Made by a program: the position numbers and the translations under genes. The notes beneath the pieces were generated by a model that was not told the origin of the DNA, searched no databases, and saw only the letters and a program-made list of their open reading frames with translations. DNA of 64,000 nt from Streptococcus constellatus (GTDB lineage Bacteria > Bacillota > Bacilli > Lactobacillales > Streptococcaceae), in contig NZ_CABHMZ010000003.1 in assembly GCF_902167705.1 (NCBI RefSeq), positions 62,001-126,000 on the forward strand, written 5' to 3'. Positions 52,941-62,679 of this stretch are shown one piece after another (position 1 is the stretch's first letter; the number at the start of each line of letters is the position of its first letter).

Positions 52941-53591
52941 GTGAAAACAAGAGGGCTATTGGTAATGGATGTGGACAGTACCTTGATTAGAGAAGAAGGA
53001 ATTGATTTGCTAGGTGCTGCAGCGGGAGTTGGTGAACAAGTCGCAGCTATTACAGAACGGGCTATGCGAGGGGAATATGATTTTGAGACGGCTTTGCTAG
53101 AACGTGTGAACTTGCTCAAAGGACTTCCTGAAACAATTTTTAAACGAGTTTCTAAGAAAATTCATTTTACAAAAGGAGCTCAGCAATTGATAAAGGATAT
53201 GCATCAGCGTGGATACAAGGTTGGCATTGTATCAGGCGGTTTTCATGAAATGGTAGACGAATTAGCCGCGAAATTGAACGTAGATTACGTAAAAGCTAAT
53301 CGTTTAGAAGTGAAAGATGGTAAGCTAACCGGCAGGGTTTTAGGAACAATTGTCACAAAAGAAGTCAAAAAAGCAATGTTAAAGCAGTGGGCAGAGGAAA
53401 ATAACTTGACTCTGGCTCAAACTATTGCTGTAGGAGACGGTGCCAATGACCTCCCGATGATATTGACGGCAGGAATCGGGATTGCTTTTAACGCCAAGCC
53501 TCTTGTGAGAGAGCAAGCGCCGTATCAAATCAATCAAACGGACTTGTATCAGGTCATAAAACTTTTGGAAGAGATAGAAAGTGAGGACTAA
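52941..53591 (+). CDS. serB: phosphoserine phosphatase
   Basis: 216 residues, HAD family. Last step of serine synthesis. Motif I MDVDSTLI, motif II VGIVSGGF and motif IV GDGANDLPM are intact. Start is GTG with GAGGTGATGAT before it. Four bases before the glycerate kinase start, so the two are probably coupled. Confidence 0.9.
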   Translation: MKTRGLLVMDVDSTLIREEGIDLLGAAAGVGEQVAAITERAMRGEYDFETALLERVNLLKGLPETIFKRVSKKIHFTKGAQQLIKDMHQRGYKVGIVSGGFHEMVDELAAKLNVDYVKANRLEVKDGKLTGRVLGTIVTKEVKKAMLKQWAEENNLTLAQTIAVGDGANDLPMILTAGIGIAFNAKPLVREQAPYQINQTDLYQVIKLLEEIESED

Positions 53592-53594
53592 GCC

Positions 53595-54707
53595 ATGCAT
53601 ATTTTAATTGCACCGGATTCTTTTAAGGAAAGTTTATCAGCTCAAAGTGTTGCAGAGGCAATAAAAGCAGGTTTTTCCAAGGCACTCCCTGAAGCGACAT
53701 TTGACTTGCTACCGATTGGAGATGGTGGTGAAGGAACGATGACAGCTTTGATTGCAGCCTTGCAGTTAGACACTTATACTCACATCGTAACGGGGCCTTT
53801 CGGAGAACCTGTTTCGATGAAATATGCTCGAAAAGCCGATATCGCGCTCTTTGAAATGGCTGATTTGGTTGGTTTAGCCTCTATTTCACCAGAAAAAAGA
53901 AATCCTCTGACCCTTGATACCAGAGGATTGGGAGAGTTAATTTTGTATCTAGCCAAGGAAGGTGTGCGGCAAATTTATATTGGCGTAGGGGGCTCTGCTA
54001 CCAATGATGGTGGAATTGGAATGGCAGCTGGACTGGGTTATGAATTTTTTGATAAAGACAATCACCTGCTCCAAGCAAAGGGTATCTCTTTAGACCGTGT
54101 GGCTCGTATTTCAGCTGATAATGTTCCTGCAATTTTGGAAAATCTGGACATTCAAATTTTGACAGATGTCACAAATCCTCTCTGTGGTGAAAACGGCGCC
54201 ACATACGTCTTTGGAGGACAAAAAGGTTTGCCCGCTCTGCTATTTTCTCAAGTGGATCAGGCAATGGCGATATTTTATAAACAGGCTAATCCAACAATTT
54301 TTTCGCTAGCTGGTGCAGGTGCTGGAGGAGGAATGGCAGCTGGTCTGGTGACATTTGCGCATGGAAAAATCGTTTCAGGAATTGACACTTGTCTTAACTT
54401 GCTTGATTTTGATAATCGTGTCAAAAAAGCTGATTTAGTCATCGTGGGTGAAGGACGAATGGATCAACAAAGTCTGGCAGGCAAAGCTCCGATTGGAGTG
54501 GCAAGAAAAACACCAAAAAATCTCCCCGTTATTGCTATTTGTGGTAGTTTAAGTGATGACTTACCTGATTTTCCAGTAGAAAATATTCAAGCTGCTTTTC
54601 CAATCATTTCTCAAGTTGAACCTTTCGCTACCACCCTAGCAAAGGCAGAAGAAAATCTCATCCGAACAGCTCAAAATATTGGAAATCTATTAAAAATGAA
54701 AATATAA
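53595..54707 (+). CDS. glycerate kinase
   Basis: 370 residues of the GlxK/GarK family: IAPDSFKESLSAQSVAEAI at the start, VGGSATNDGGIGMAAGLG and GAGAGGGMAAGL glycine motifs, VIVGEGRMDQQSL near the end. Phosphorylates D-glycerate, feeding 3- or 2-phosphoglycerate into glycolysis and serine synthesis, which matches the serB neighbour. Confidence 0.92.
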   Translation: MHILIAPDSFKESLSAQSVAEAIKAGFSKALPEATFDLLPIGDGGEGTMTALIAALQLDTYTHIVTGPFGEPVSMKYARKADIALFEMADLVGLASISPEKRNPLTLDTRGLGELILYLAKEGVRQIYIGVGGSATNDGGIGMAAGLGYEFFDKDNHLLQAKGISLDRVARISADNVPAILENLDIQILTDVTNPLCGENGATYVFGGQKGLPALLFSQVDQAMAIFYKQANPTIFSLAGAGAGGGMAAGLVTFAHGKIVSGIDTCLNLLDFDNRVKKADLVIVGEGRMDQQSLAGKAPIGVARKTPKNLPVIAICGSLSDDLPDFPVENIQAAFPIISQVEPFATTLAKAEENLIRTAQNIGNLLKMKI

Positions 54708-54922
54708 GATTTAACTCTATCGGCTGAATATTGAGAAAGTAGAAGTTGAGCTACTTACAATTTAGTTGAGATACTTATCTCTATCACATCTGCCATTTTC
54801 GACTAATCTAATAAGGGATTGGAGCTAGTATTCTTTCACTTCCTTAATTTTTTCTTTTGTCGTTCAATCTCACTCCCATTTTTCTTTTTTTTATGATAAA
54901 CTATATAAGAGGAGGTGTAGAT

Positions 54923-55417
54923 ATGATAAAGATTTTTGGTCAATTGCGCTATCATTGGCAACCAGATCTTTCTCTTCTAATCATTTATTGGTCTTTATCG
55001 GTTATTCCGATTTTTATAGGTTTTGCATTTTTATTTGAGAGTACCGAAGTTCCGTTTTTAGTCCTGTTCTCTTTCTTTTTGTTTATGGTATTATTGGGAA
55101 TTGGTGTGCATAGATATTTTACGATATATGACGATGGGACTTTAAGAATCATAACGGCGAATCCATTTACACCTTCAAAGATAGAAATTTCAACAATTCG
55201 TAAGGTAGAGGTAACAAAGACCTCTATTACCCTCTTCTTTGACGGCAAAGAAAAAGGCCGTACGTTTTGTATGCGTAAGTGGCCCAAGAAGTATTTTGTG
55301 AACGCTTTGGCTTTGAATGACCATTTTAAAGGGGAAGTTGAACTAATGGACAACTTAACCCATGTAGACTATTTTGAAATCTATTATGCTCATCCTAAAA
55401 AAACTAATCCTTCATAA
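54923..55417 (+). CDS. ebsA: EbsA-like membrane protein
   Basis: 164 residues: two hydrophobic spans (IIYWSLSVIPIFIGFAFLF and VLFSFFLFMVLLGIGV) and a PH-like C-terminal domain ending MRKWPKKYFVNALAL. Matches the EbsA-family protein found beside fer/cmk in streptococci, from memory. Start placed at MIKIFG after AAGAGGAGGTGTAGAT. Its 3' end overlaps the oppositely transcribed ferredoxin gene by 14 bases. Confidence 0.75.
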   Translation: MIKIFGQLRYHWQPDLSLLIIYWSLSVIPIFIGFAFLFESTEVPFLVLFSFFLFMVLLGIGVHRYFTIYDDGTLRIITANPFTPSKIEISTIRKVEVTKTSITLFFDGKEKGRTFCMRKWPKKYFVNALALNDHFKGEVELMDNLTHVDYFEIYYAHPKKTNPS

Positions 55418-55607
55418 GAGCTTTTGTAGGACAGTTTTTGATAGCTTCAATAACATCAGGTGTTTCAGGAACTTCTTTTTCCAGAAGTTCATCATCTTGA
55501 TAAAATTTGACAATGCCATTGTCATGGTAGTCAAATAGGTCAGAATAGGTTTGGCAAAGCCCGCAAGCAATGCACCGTTCGGGAATGAGTGTAACTTTCA
55601 TACTCAT
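55404..55607 (-). CDS. fer: ferredoxin, single [4Fe-4S] type
   Basis: 67 residues. Cysteines C12, C15, C18 (ERCIACGLC) and C59 (NCPTKAL) form one [4Fe-4S] site. Small soluble electron carrier. Convergent with and overlapping the EbsA gene. Confidence 0.9.
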   Translation of the reverse strand: MSMKVTLIPERCIACGLCQTYSDLFDYHDNGIVKFYQDDELLEKEVPETPDVIEAIKNCPTKALMKD

Positions 55608-55646
55608 ATTGTAATCGGAATTTGAAAAAAATACAAGGAGGAAGTC

Positions 55647-56099
55647 ATGGCAAAGGAACCATGGGAAGAAGATATTTACGACAAGGGAGAAAAAGAATTG
55701 ACAAGAAGTAAAAAAACGAACGATGTAGTAGCTAATCGTGTGTTAACAATTTTAGCGGTTATTTTTTTCATCATGGTGATTGCAATCGTAGGAATGATGG
55801 TTTATTTATCAACTGGTGGAAGCAGTAAGAAGGCAGCAACAGAGGGCTTTTATAATGCTGCAAAAACAGCTAAGACATCAAGTGAAAGTGCTAGCGTTCC
55901 GGCTTCTTCTGAAACAGCAAGTGATAGCAGTCAAACGCAATCATCTGAAGGAACGATTACCGTTCAGCCTGGAGAAGGAGAGGCTTCTATTGCTGCGCGT
56001 GCGGGAATTTCAATCGCTGAATTGGAGCGTTTAAATCCTTCTCACATGACGACAGGTGCTTGGTATGCTAATCCAGGCGATGTGGTGAAAATTCGATAG
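55647..56099 (+). CDS. LysM-domain membrane-anchored protein
   Basis: 150 residues: charged cytosolic head, membrane helix (VLTILAVIFFIMVIAIVGMM), serine/threonine-rich linker, and one LysM domain (ITVQPGEGEASIAARAGIS) that should bind peptidoglycan. AAGGAGGAAG ribosome site. Precedes cmk by nine bases, as in other streptococci. Confidence 0.88.
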   Translation: MAKEPWEEDIYDKGEKELTRSKKTNDVVANRVLTILAVIFFIMVIAIVGMMVYLSTGGSSKKAATEGFYNAAKTAKTSSESASVPASSETASDSSQTQSSEGTITVQPGEGEASIAARAGISIAELERLNPSHMTTGAWYANPGDVVKIR

Positions 56100-56108
56100 G
56101 AGTGCCGA

Positions 56109-56786
56109 ATGAAACAGATTCAAATTGCTATTGACGGTCCGGCTTCAAGTGGAAAGTCAACGGTTGCCAAGATTATTGCAAAAGATTTCGACTACACTTA
56201 CTTGGATACGGGCGCTATGTATCGTGCAGCGACTTACTTAGCTTTAAAAAATGATTTATCAGCAGAAAAATGCTCTGATATTGTTACGTTATTAGATACT
56301 TATCCGGTTAGTTTTGGGCGTGATAAAAATGGGGAGCAGCTTGTTTTTGTCGGAGATGTAGATGTGACACATCCAATTCGAGAAAACGAAGTGACTAATA
56401 ATGTTTCTTGGGTGTCTGCAATTCCAGAAGTGCGAGAAAAATTGGTTGATTTACAGCGAAAAATTGCTGATCAAGGCGGTATCGTCATGGATGGTCGTGA
56501 TATTGGAACGGTTGTATTGCCTCATGCAGAATTAAAAATTTTCCTCGTAGCCTCAGTTGAGGAAAGAGCACAGCGCCGTTATAAAGAAAATCTTGAAAAA
56601 GGCATTCCAACGGATTTGGAAACTTTGAAAAAAGAAATTGCAGAACGGGACTATAAAGACAGTCACAGAGCGGTTTCTCCTTTAAAACCAGCAGCTGACG
56701 CCATTCATTTTGACACAACGGGTGTAGGAATTGCTGAAGTTGTGGCTTTTATCGAAGAAAAAGCTAAAAAAATCCTTGACAAATAA
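56109..56786 (+). CDS. cmk: cytidylate kinase
   Basis: 225 residues. Phosphorylates CMP/dCMP. P-loop [39 protein letters not shown]. Its last codons hold the -35 of the infC promoter. Confidence 0.95.
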   Translation: MKQIQIAIDGPASSGKSTVAKIIAKDFDYTYLDTGAMYRAATYLALKNDLSAEKCSDIVTLLDTYPVSFGRDKNGEQLVFVGDVDVTHPIRENEVTNNVSWVSAIPEVREKLVDLQRKIADQGGIVMDGRDIGTVVLPHAELKIFLVASVEERAQRRYKENLEKGIPTDLETLKKEIAERDYKDSHRAVSPLKPAADAIHFDTTGVGIAEVVAFIEEKAKKILDK

Positions 56787-56804
56787 TCTGAAACTTGTTA
56801 TCAT
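56776..56804 (+). promoter_or_regulatory. strong promoter of infC-rpmI-rplT
   Basis: TTGACA (56776-56781), 17 bp, TATCAT (56799-56804), starting inside the end of cmk. Confidence 0.8.
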
Positions 56805-56810
56805 ATAAAA

Positions 56811-56940
56811 GTTGAGAAAAGCAGAAGTGAGAGCTTCTCGCCTTGCGACTAACGTTGTCTGGCTCTACGGATTAAGTTTCAGAAATGAAATACTATCATG
56901 TAGTGCGGGCTTGCGTTAGCAAGTCCGCTCTTGTTTTTCT
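56811..56940 (+). promoter_or_regulatory. L20-type autoregulatory leader with terminator
   Basis: Structured leader containing GAGAGCTTCTCG and further paired segments, ending in a strong terminator (GCGGGCTTGC/GCAAGTCCGC, then TCTTGTTTTT, 56904-56938). Position, structure and downstream genes match the ribosomal protein L20 leader of Firmicutes, in which L20 binding promotes termination. Assignment by context; no covariance search was possible. Confidence 0.75.
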
Positions 56941-56966
56941 CTAAAAATAAAAAAGAGGTGAAAACC

Positions 56967-57488
56967 ATAGCAAAACAAGACTTATTCATCAATGATGAAA
57001 TTCGTGTGCGTGAAGTTCGTTTGATCGGTCTTGATGGTGAGCAATTAGGCATTAAACCACTTAGCGAAGCGCAAGCAATTGCTGACGATGCAAATGTGGA
57101 CCTTGTTCTGATTCAACCACAAGCTAAACCGCCTGTTGCGAAAATTATGGACTATGGAAAGTTCAAATTTGAGTATCAGAAAAAACAAAAAGAACAACGC
57201 AAAAAACAAAGTGTTGTTACCGTGAAAGAAGTTCGTCTCAGTCCAACGATTGACAAAGGTGACTTTGATACAAAACTTCGCAACGCACGCAAGTTCCTTG
57301 AAAAAGGAAATAAAGTGAAGGTTTCTATTCGCTTTAAAGGGCGGATGATTACTCACAAAGAAATCGGAGCTAAAGTATTAGCCGACCTTGCTCAAGCAAC
57401 GCAAGACATTGCGATTATTGAACAAAGAGCTAAAATGGATGGACGTCAAATGTTCATGCAATTAGCACCAATCCCTGACAAAAAGTAA
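56967..57488 (+). CDS. infC: translation initiation factor IF-3
   Basis: 173 residues from the start chosen. IF3-N ([15 protein letters not shown]) and IF3-C ([17 protein letters not shown]) are complete. The only well-placed ribosome site, GAGGTG (56955-56960), lies six bases before an ATA codon, giving (M)AKQDLFIN. Longer versions start with a TTG inside the terminator, before the ribosome site, which is unlikely. A non-canonical start is known for infC in E. coli (AUU), where it allows IF-3 to control itself. GTG at 56958 is an alternative. Confidence 0.93.
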   Translation: MAKQDLFINDEIRVREVRLIGLDGEQLGIKPLSEAQAIADDANVDLVLIQPQAKPPVAKIMDYGKFKFEYQKKQKEQRKKQSVVTVKEVRLSPTIDKGDFDTKLRNARKFLEKGNKVKVSIRFKGRMITHKEIGAKVLADLAQATQDIAIIEQRAKMDGRQMFMQLAPIPDKK

Positions 57489-57521
57489 TCTGTCAGAAGT
57501 TAGAAAAAGGAGAAAAATATC

Positions 57522-57722
57522 ATGCCAAAACAAAAAACACACCGCGCATCAGCTAAACGTTTCAAACGTACAGGTTCTGGTGGCTTGAAACGTTTCCGTG
57601 CTTACACTTCTCACCGTTTCCACGGAAAAACTAAAAAACAACGTCGTCATCTTCGTAAAGCAGCAATGGTATCTGCAGGAGATTTCAAACGTATCAAAGC
57701 AATGCTGACAGGTCTTAAATAA
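57522..57722 (+). CDS. rpmI: 50S ribosomal protein L35
   Basis: 66 residues, highly basic; [20 protein letters not shown] and [16 protein letters not shown] are typical. AAAAAGGAG ribosome site. Middle gene of the infC operon. Confidence 0.97.
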   Translation: MPKQKTHRASAKRFKRTGSGGLKRFRAYTSHRFHGKTKKQRRHLRKAAMVSAGDFKRIKAMLTGLK

Positions 57723-57768
57723 GAGATTTTGTAGTAGATTATTCTAGGAAATATTGGAGGAAATATAA

Positions 57769-58128
57769 ATGGCACGTGTTAAAGGTGGCGTTGTATCACG
57801 CAAACGTCGTAAACGTATTTTAAAATTAGCTAAAGGTTACTATGGTGCAAAACACATCTTGTTCCGTACTGCAAAAGAACAAGTAATGAACTCTTACTAC
57901 TATGCATACCGTGACCGTCGTCAAAAGAAACGTGATTTCCGCAAATTGTGGATTACTCGTATCAATGCGGCAGCTCGTATGAATGGTTTGTCATACTCAC
58001 AATTGATGCACGGTTTGAAATTGGCTGAAATTGAAGTAAACCGTAAAATGCTTGCTGACTTGGCTGTTAATGATGCAGTAGCTTTCACAGCTCTTGCAGA
58101 TGCAGCTAAAGCAAAATTAGGTAAATAA
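57769..58128 (+). CDS. rplT: 50S ribosomal protein L20
   Basis: 119 residues; [19 protein letters not shown] and [19 protein letters not shown]. Essential for early 50S assembly and probable ligand of the leader RNA upstream of infC. TTGGAGG ribosome site. Confidence 0.97.
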   Translation: MARVKGGVVSRKRRKRILKLAKGYYGAKHILFRTAKEQVMNSYYYAYRDRRQKKRDFRKLWITRINAAARMNGLSYSQLMHGLKLAEIEVNRKMLADLAVNDAVAFTALADAAKAKLGK

Positions 58129-58130
58129 TA

Positions 58131-58325
58131 AAAAAGGGGCTGGGACGATGTTTCCAGCCTTAAATCATACTGTGTCATAAAACAAGGATGCAGTGGTTGA
58201 TTGTTCAAAGTATAGCTTTGCAGTTGCAAGATAGAATTTGCGAAACAAGTCTCAAGACTGTTCGTTTTTCAAATTCAGCAACTTTACAGGAGTGGGATGG
58301 AACTAAATGCTATCTCACTCCTTAT
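58131..58325. repeat. structured intergenic repeat, copy 4
   Basis: Opens with the rplT terminator-like hairpin (GGCTGGGACGATGTTTCCAGCC), followed by AACAAGGATGCAGTGGTTGATTGTTCAAAG, and closes with GAGTGGGAT...ATCTCACTC and a T-run. Aligns over most of its length with copy 1 at 8.1 kb. Confidence 0.6.
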
Positions 58326-58390
58326 TTTTTAGCTAAAACTGGAGAAAATTCGTGATTTAGGATATAATGGAATAAATGAAGGAGGACATG

Positions 58391-58777
58391 ATGGCTTCTA
58401 AAATGTTGCATACATGCTTGCGAGTAGAGAATTTGGAACAATCTATTGCATTTTATGCAGATGCATTTGGATTTAAAGAATTACGGCGCAAGGATTTCCC
58501 AGAACATCAATTTACAATTGTTTATTTGGGGCTTGAAGGTGATGAGTATGAGTTAGAATTGACTTATAACTATGACCACGGACCTTATGTTATTGGAGAT
58601 GGTTTTGCTCATGTGGCTTTGAGTACGCCTGATTTGCTGATGTTGCATGCTGAACATACGGCTAAAGGTTATGACGTCACCCAACCAAATGGGCTTCCTG
58701 GAACAAAGCCAAATTATTACTTTATTAAGGATCCAGACGGTTATAAAGTTGAAGTTATACAAGAAAAGACTCTCTAA
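58391..58777 (+). CDS. gloA: lactoylglutathione lyase-like VOC protein
   Basis: 128 residues: HTCLRVENLEQSIAFYADAF at the start, YELELTYNYDHGPYV in the middle, FIKDPDGYKVEVIQ at the end, matching bacterial glyoxalase I. Streptococci lack or have little glutathione in many species, so the thiol partner is uncertain. The start is set at MASKML; AAGGAGG lies six bases upstream. Confidence 0.85.
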   Translation: MASKMLHTCLRVENLEQSIAFYADAFGFKELRRKDFPEHQFTIVYLGLEGDEYELELTYNYDHGPYVIGDGFAHVALSTPDLLMLHAEHTAKGYDVTQPNGLPGTKPNYYFIKDPDGYKVEVIQEKTL

Positions 58778-58874
58778 GTTTTAGCATTTGAAAAATGAAA
58801 GGCTTGAAAAAATGATTACGTTTTTAGCCTTTTTTGTTAGGTGAAATATTTTTTAAAGCGAAGTTCATAAAGGT

Positions 58875-60260
58875 ATGTCTAAGAAAGGTCGTGGAGTGAA
58901 AAAAATAGTTCTCATTGTGCTGAATATCACCTTTTTAAGTATTATTATTTTTGGTAGTTTTCAGATTAGAAAATTATTGCAAGAGAGAAAATTAAACCAT
59001 CAAATTGCCCAAATTCTAAAAAAGGCAGACAAAACATATAATCAAAATTCAGTACGGAAACAGGTAGGTCGTGCAGGAAGTCGGTTTATTACATCTTATT
59101 ATCCACTAACAGAAAATAAGCAAGATATTGACCTTGTTAAAGAGAAAATCAATGCAGATATTCGAAAATTTTCCAATAAAAAGAGTCAGAATCTTGAGAT
59201 TGATAGGTTAGTTTTTTATATTAGCCAACTAACTGCGACAGATTTTTCTGGAGTTAAGAAGATTGCTATTAAGAGAATTTCTTATCCAGTGATGACAACG
59301 AAAGTTGGAGATACTAAAGAGGATTTCCTTGATTTTGTTTATATATCATCTGATAACAAAGCGTTCAACTTAAATCGACTTTTTAAAAATGTTGAGCAAG
59401 CCAAAAAGATATTGTTAGAAGAAATTCAGCAGAAGATTACCATGTACAGTAAAGCGGAGGGGCAGAAGATTCTGCAGGAATTTCAAGCAAAGGACATCTC
59501 CCAATGGACTTTTAGCTATGAAAAGGGAAAACTCAGCCTATTTTATAAAAATGATGGGAAAGATTCAAAGGTAGAAGTTTCATTGTCAGCATTGTATGAG
59601 GTGATTGATGAGCATTATTTAATGGGAGAGGAGTTAGCAATTTATCAGTCTTATCAAGCTAAAAAACATCAAAAATTGGTTGCCTTAACTTTTGACGATG
59701 GTCCGAATGCAGCAACAACACCGCAGGCTTTGGATATTTTGTCAAAATATCATGTCAAAGGAACTTTCTTCATGCTGGGAAAAAATGTAGCTGGAAACGA
59801 ACAACTTGTCAAACGTGTTCATGATGAGGGACACGAGATTGGTAATCACAGTTGGAGTCATCCCCAGTTACCAATTCTTTCTCTTGAGCAGGCGAAAAAA
59901 CAGATTGCAGATACACAAGTAGCTCTTCGAGCTGTTATTGGAGAAAGTCCCAAATTGATGCGTCCACCTTATGGAGCAATCAATGACACAATCCGAAATG
60001 CTATTGATATGTCTTTTATTATGTGGAATGTGGATAGTTTGGATTGGAAAAATCGCAATACAATGTCAATCATGCAGCAAGTTAAAAAACAAACGGCTGC
60101 AGGTTCTATTATTTTAATGCATGATATTCATCAAACGACTATCAATGCTTTGCCAAGTGTGATTGAGTATTTGCAAAAGAATGGTTATACTTTTGTGACT
60201 GTAAGTGAGCTATTGCATCACCAACTGGAGGTACATCGACTATATTATGGGGCAGATTAG
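58875..60260 (+). CDS. pgdA: peptidoglycan N-acetylglucosamine deacetylase
   Basis: 461 residues. N-terminal membrane anchor (VLNITFLSIIIFGSFQI), an intermediate domain, and a C-terminal NodB domain: FDDGPNAATTPQAL (D274, D275), EIGNHSWSHPQL (two metal histidines), MRPPYGAIN, and ILMHDIHQTT. Removes acetyl groups from wall GlcNAc and so confers lysozyme resistance. Confidence 0.9.
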   Translation: MSKKGRGVKKIVLIVLNITFLSIIIFGSFQIRKLLQERKLNHQIAQILKKADKTYNQNSVRKQVGRAGSRFITSYYPLTENKQDIDLVKEKINADIRKFSNKKSQNLEIDRLVFYISQLTATDFSGVKKIAIKRISYPVMTTKVGDTKEDFLDFVYISSDNKAFNLNRLFKNVEQAKKILLEEIQQKITMYSKAEGQKILQEFQAKDISQWTFSYEKGKLSLFYKNDGKDSKVEVSLSALYEVIDEHYLMGEELAIYQSYQAKKHQKLVALTFDDGPNAATTPQALDILSKYHVKGTFFMLGKNVAGNEQLVKRVHDEGHEIGNHSWSHPQLPILSLEQAKKQIADTQVALRAVIGESPKLMRPPYGAINDTIRNAIDMSFIMWNVDSLDWKNRNTMSIMQQVKKQTAAGSIILMHDIHQTTINALPSVIEYLQKNGYTFVTVSELLHHQLEVHRLYYGAD

Positions 60261-60267
60261 CTAGAAA

Positions 60268-60502
60268 AAAAGGGGAGTGAGACAGAACTCATCTTAAAAA
60301 TGTTAAGATCGTAGTCTCACTCCCGCAAGGTTGCTCAACAGTCTCTTAGACTGTTGAGGTGGTAGATAAGGAAAACTCAGCTTTCGTCAAAAGTACTCTT
60401 CAGAGCGTGAAAAGCGAACAGCTTTGAGCAATCAGCAACTGCTTCCTTGGTTTATGATACTATAACTTTAAAGCTGGAGACTTTCGTTCCAGCTTCTTTT
60501 TC
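60268..60502. repeat. structured intergenic repeat, copy 5 (reverse orientation)
   Basis: Opens with a perfect inverted repeat GGGAGTGAGAC / GTCTCACTCCC (60273-60324). Read on the minus strand it contains AAGGAAGCAGTTGCTGATTG and the GCTGGAACGAAAGTCTCCAGC hairpin, matching copies 1 and 4 in reverse. Lies between convergent pgdA and the helicase gene. Confidence 0.6.
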
Positions 60503-60512
60503 TATGCTCTTT

Positions 60513-61598
60513 TTATTTCACATAAAGTTCACGATCTTTTAAGATAATTTCTTGAACGTGGGCATATTTTTTTAGTGTTTTTAATTCTTCTGGGTGGCTG
60601 ATGAATGTAATGACATAGCCTTCTTTGCCCATACGACCAGTCCGTCCGGCGCGGTGTGTATAGGTTTCAAGGTCGCGAGGTAAGTCGTAGTTGATGACGC
60701 ATTCGAGAGAATCAATGTCAATTCCTCTAGCTACTAAGTCAGTAGCAAGTAAGAGTGTAAGTTCGTCGTTTTTAAATTGCTCCAAGATAATCTTACGGAA
60801 TTTAATGTTGACATCACTAGCTAAGGACACAGCCTGAATGTGACGATATTGCAACTTTTCTTCAGCACTTCCTAAGTCCGAGAGGGCATTGAAAAAGACA
60901 AGCCCACGAAATTCTGAGACTTGAGCCAGCTTTCGCAAGTATTCAACTTTGTCGCGCTGTTTGACCTGCATATAAAAATGCCGAATATTATCAAGTTGTT
61001 GATTTTCTGTTTTGATTTGGATTGTATTTTCAGCAAGCTTGTCTTGGTCAAACTTAGCAGTCGCACTCATGTAAATCAATTGATGCTCACGAGGTACATA
61101 GTGCAGAATCTGCTGGATAAAATGATATTGCGAATCGCTAAGCAGTTGATCAAATTCGTCCAGAATGATTGTATCGACATTCATCATTTTGATTTTTTTT
61201 AGTTTGATGAGTTCAAAAATGCGTCCTGGTGTCCCGATGAGAATTTCAGGACCTTTTTTTAACCGTTCAATTTGTCGTTTTTGGCTGGATCCAGATAGAA
61301 AGAGTTGAGCCGTTAAGCCAAGTAGTTCCGCCCACGTTTTGGTGACATCAAAAATTTGTCCAGCTAGCTCAGTGTTGGGAGCTAAGATAAGTAATTGCTG
61401 GGATTTCTTAGGTTTTAGTTTTAGAAGGCTAGGAAAAAGGTAGGCAAGTGTTTTTCCAGTTCCGGTAGGGCTTATCCCAAGGACATTTTCACCCTCTATA
61501 ATAGGTTGAAAGAGTTGTTCTTGAATGGGAGTTAACTGCTCAAAGCCAAGTTTGGTGAGTTGGTCTTGCCAACTTTGGGGAAAATTAGTTGTTATCAT
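60513..61598 (-). CDS. DEAD-box family RNA helicase
   Basis: 361 residues, both RecA domains: Q-motif region FEQLTPIQEQLF, Walker A SPTGTGKT, PGRIFEL, motif II DEFD (a variant of DEAD), SAT in YMSATAKF, ARGID, and HRAGRTGRMG. No C-terminal extension, so a minimal helicase. I start at MITTNFPQSW because GAGGCTG precedes it; longer starts lie in the previous gene. Its start overlaps the end of the oxidoreductase gene. Confidence 0.88.
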   Translation of the reverse strand: MITTNFPQSWQDQLTKLGFEQLTPIQEQLFQPIIEGENVLGISPTGTGKTLAYLFPSLLKLKPKKSQQLLILAPNTELAGQIFDVTKTWAELLGLTAQLFLSGSSQKRQIERLKKGPEILIGTPGRIFELIKLKKIKMMNVDTIILDEFDQLLSDSQYHFIQQILHYVPREHQLIYMSATAKFDQDKLAENTIQIKTENQQLDNIRHFYMQVKQRDKVEYLRKLAQVSEFRGLVFFNALSDLGSAEEKLQYRHIQAVSLASDVNIKFRKIILEQFKNDELTLLLATDLVARGIDIDSLECVINYDLPRDLETYTHRAGRTGRMGKEGYVITFISHPEELKTLKKYAHVQEIILKDRELYVK

Positions 61599-62574
61599 CA
61601 TCAGCCTCAAATCTAATACCAGCATCTTGTCGCATGCTAAACAGAGCTTTATGCACGGCGGCAGCAGCGTCTAGCCAATTTTGGTAAACTTCTTGTTTTA
61701 TTTCACCGCTCAATACTTGAGCGAATCGTTTGGCTTCTTCTGCCATGGTGTGAGAAGAGCGCGCAATTTCAAGAGTCTTTTTCTCCTTATTTAAATCTTG
61801 AAAAACAGCCGAAGTGATAAATTCAATCGAATTTAGGGTCAGTGTACCGTCTGTTGTGTAAATTTCAGCAGGGAGAAAACTATTGATATTTTTTCCGGTT
61901 TGGATAGTCACCTGAAATGCTGGATAGAGTAAGCTTCCTACTCCGTTTAAATCAACACTATTTGGTAACTGCTGAGCGGTGTAATAGGCATTTTCTGGTA
62001 CTCCAAAAAGTCGGATGGCAGCATAGACAGGATAAATACCTAAGTCCATTAGAGCACCGCCTGAAAACTTAGCAGAAAAGACATTTGGCTCTTGTCCAGC
62101 CAACAGCGCTGGCATTTTGGAAGAATACTTCGCATAGGTGAAATGCGCTCCAAGAACCGTTTTGTTTTTGAGAAACTCTGAAATGACGTCAAATGATTGC
62201 TCATGATAGTTTCGAGCTGCTTCAAAAATATGCACATGTTGTTCTTGAGCCCATGCTACCAATTCAGCCCATTCTTCTGGGCGTGAAACAGCAGGCTTTT
62301 CCACAATCACATGTTTGCCAGCTAAAACAGCTGCTTTTGCTTGTGGGAAATGCAGAGAATTGGGGCTTGCAATATAAATAATGTCTATATCACTAGTTAA
62401 AAAATCAGCCATATCTGTGTAACAATCTACATTTTCATAATGACTGGCAAATGCTTGAGCTGTTTGTATCGACCGTGAATATACCGTAGTCAATTGATAC
62501 TCTTTTGTCGAATGAGCAGCCTTGACAAATTGGTGAACAATGTCGCCTGTTCCAATCGTTCCGAGTTTTAACAT
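61585..62574 (-). CDS. Gfo/Idh/MocA-family oxidoreductase
   Basis: 329 residues. N-terminal Rossmann fold (LGTIGTGDIVHQFVKAA), the conserved EKPAVSRPEEW motif and a C-terminal substrate domain. NAD(P)-dependent sugar or polyol oxidoreductase of unknown substrate. Start placed at MLKLGT, after AAGGAGAAAACG; an ATG ten codons earlier is less well placed. Overlaps the helicase gene by 14 bases. Confidence 0.87.
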   Translation of the reverse strand: MLKLGTIGTGDIVHQFVKAAHSTKEYQLTTVYSRSIQTAQAFASHYENVDCYTDMADFLTSDIDIIYIASPNSLHFPQAKAAVLAGKHVIVEKPAVSRPEEWAELVAWAQEQHVHIFEAARNYHEQSFDVISEFLKNKTVLGAHFTYAKYSSKMPALLAGQEPNVFSAKFSGGALMDLGIYPVYAAIRLFGVPENAYYTAQQLPNSVDLNGVGSLLYPAFQVTIQTGKNINSFLPAEIYTTDGTLTLNSIEFITSAVFQDLNKEKKTLEIARSSHTMAEEAKRFAQVLSGEIKQEVYQNWLDAAAAVHKALFSMRQDAGIRFEADDDNN

Positions 62575-62679
62575 CGTTTTCTCCTTATTTTTTTGTCTTG
62601 TCATTTATTTTAATTTACCTCTTTCATTATATCATGATTTGGTGTAAAATAGATAAGATGATAAAAAATGGAGTGAATA

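Noticed and set aside
56931..56966. TTG start of infC
   Set aside because: It falls in the T-run of the leader terminator and lies upstream of the ribosome binding site.
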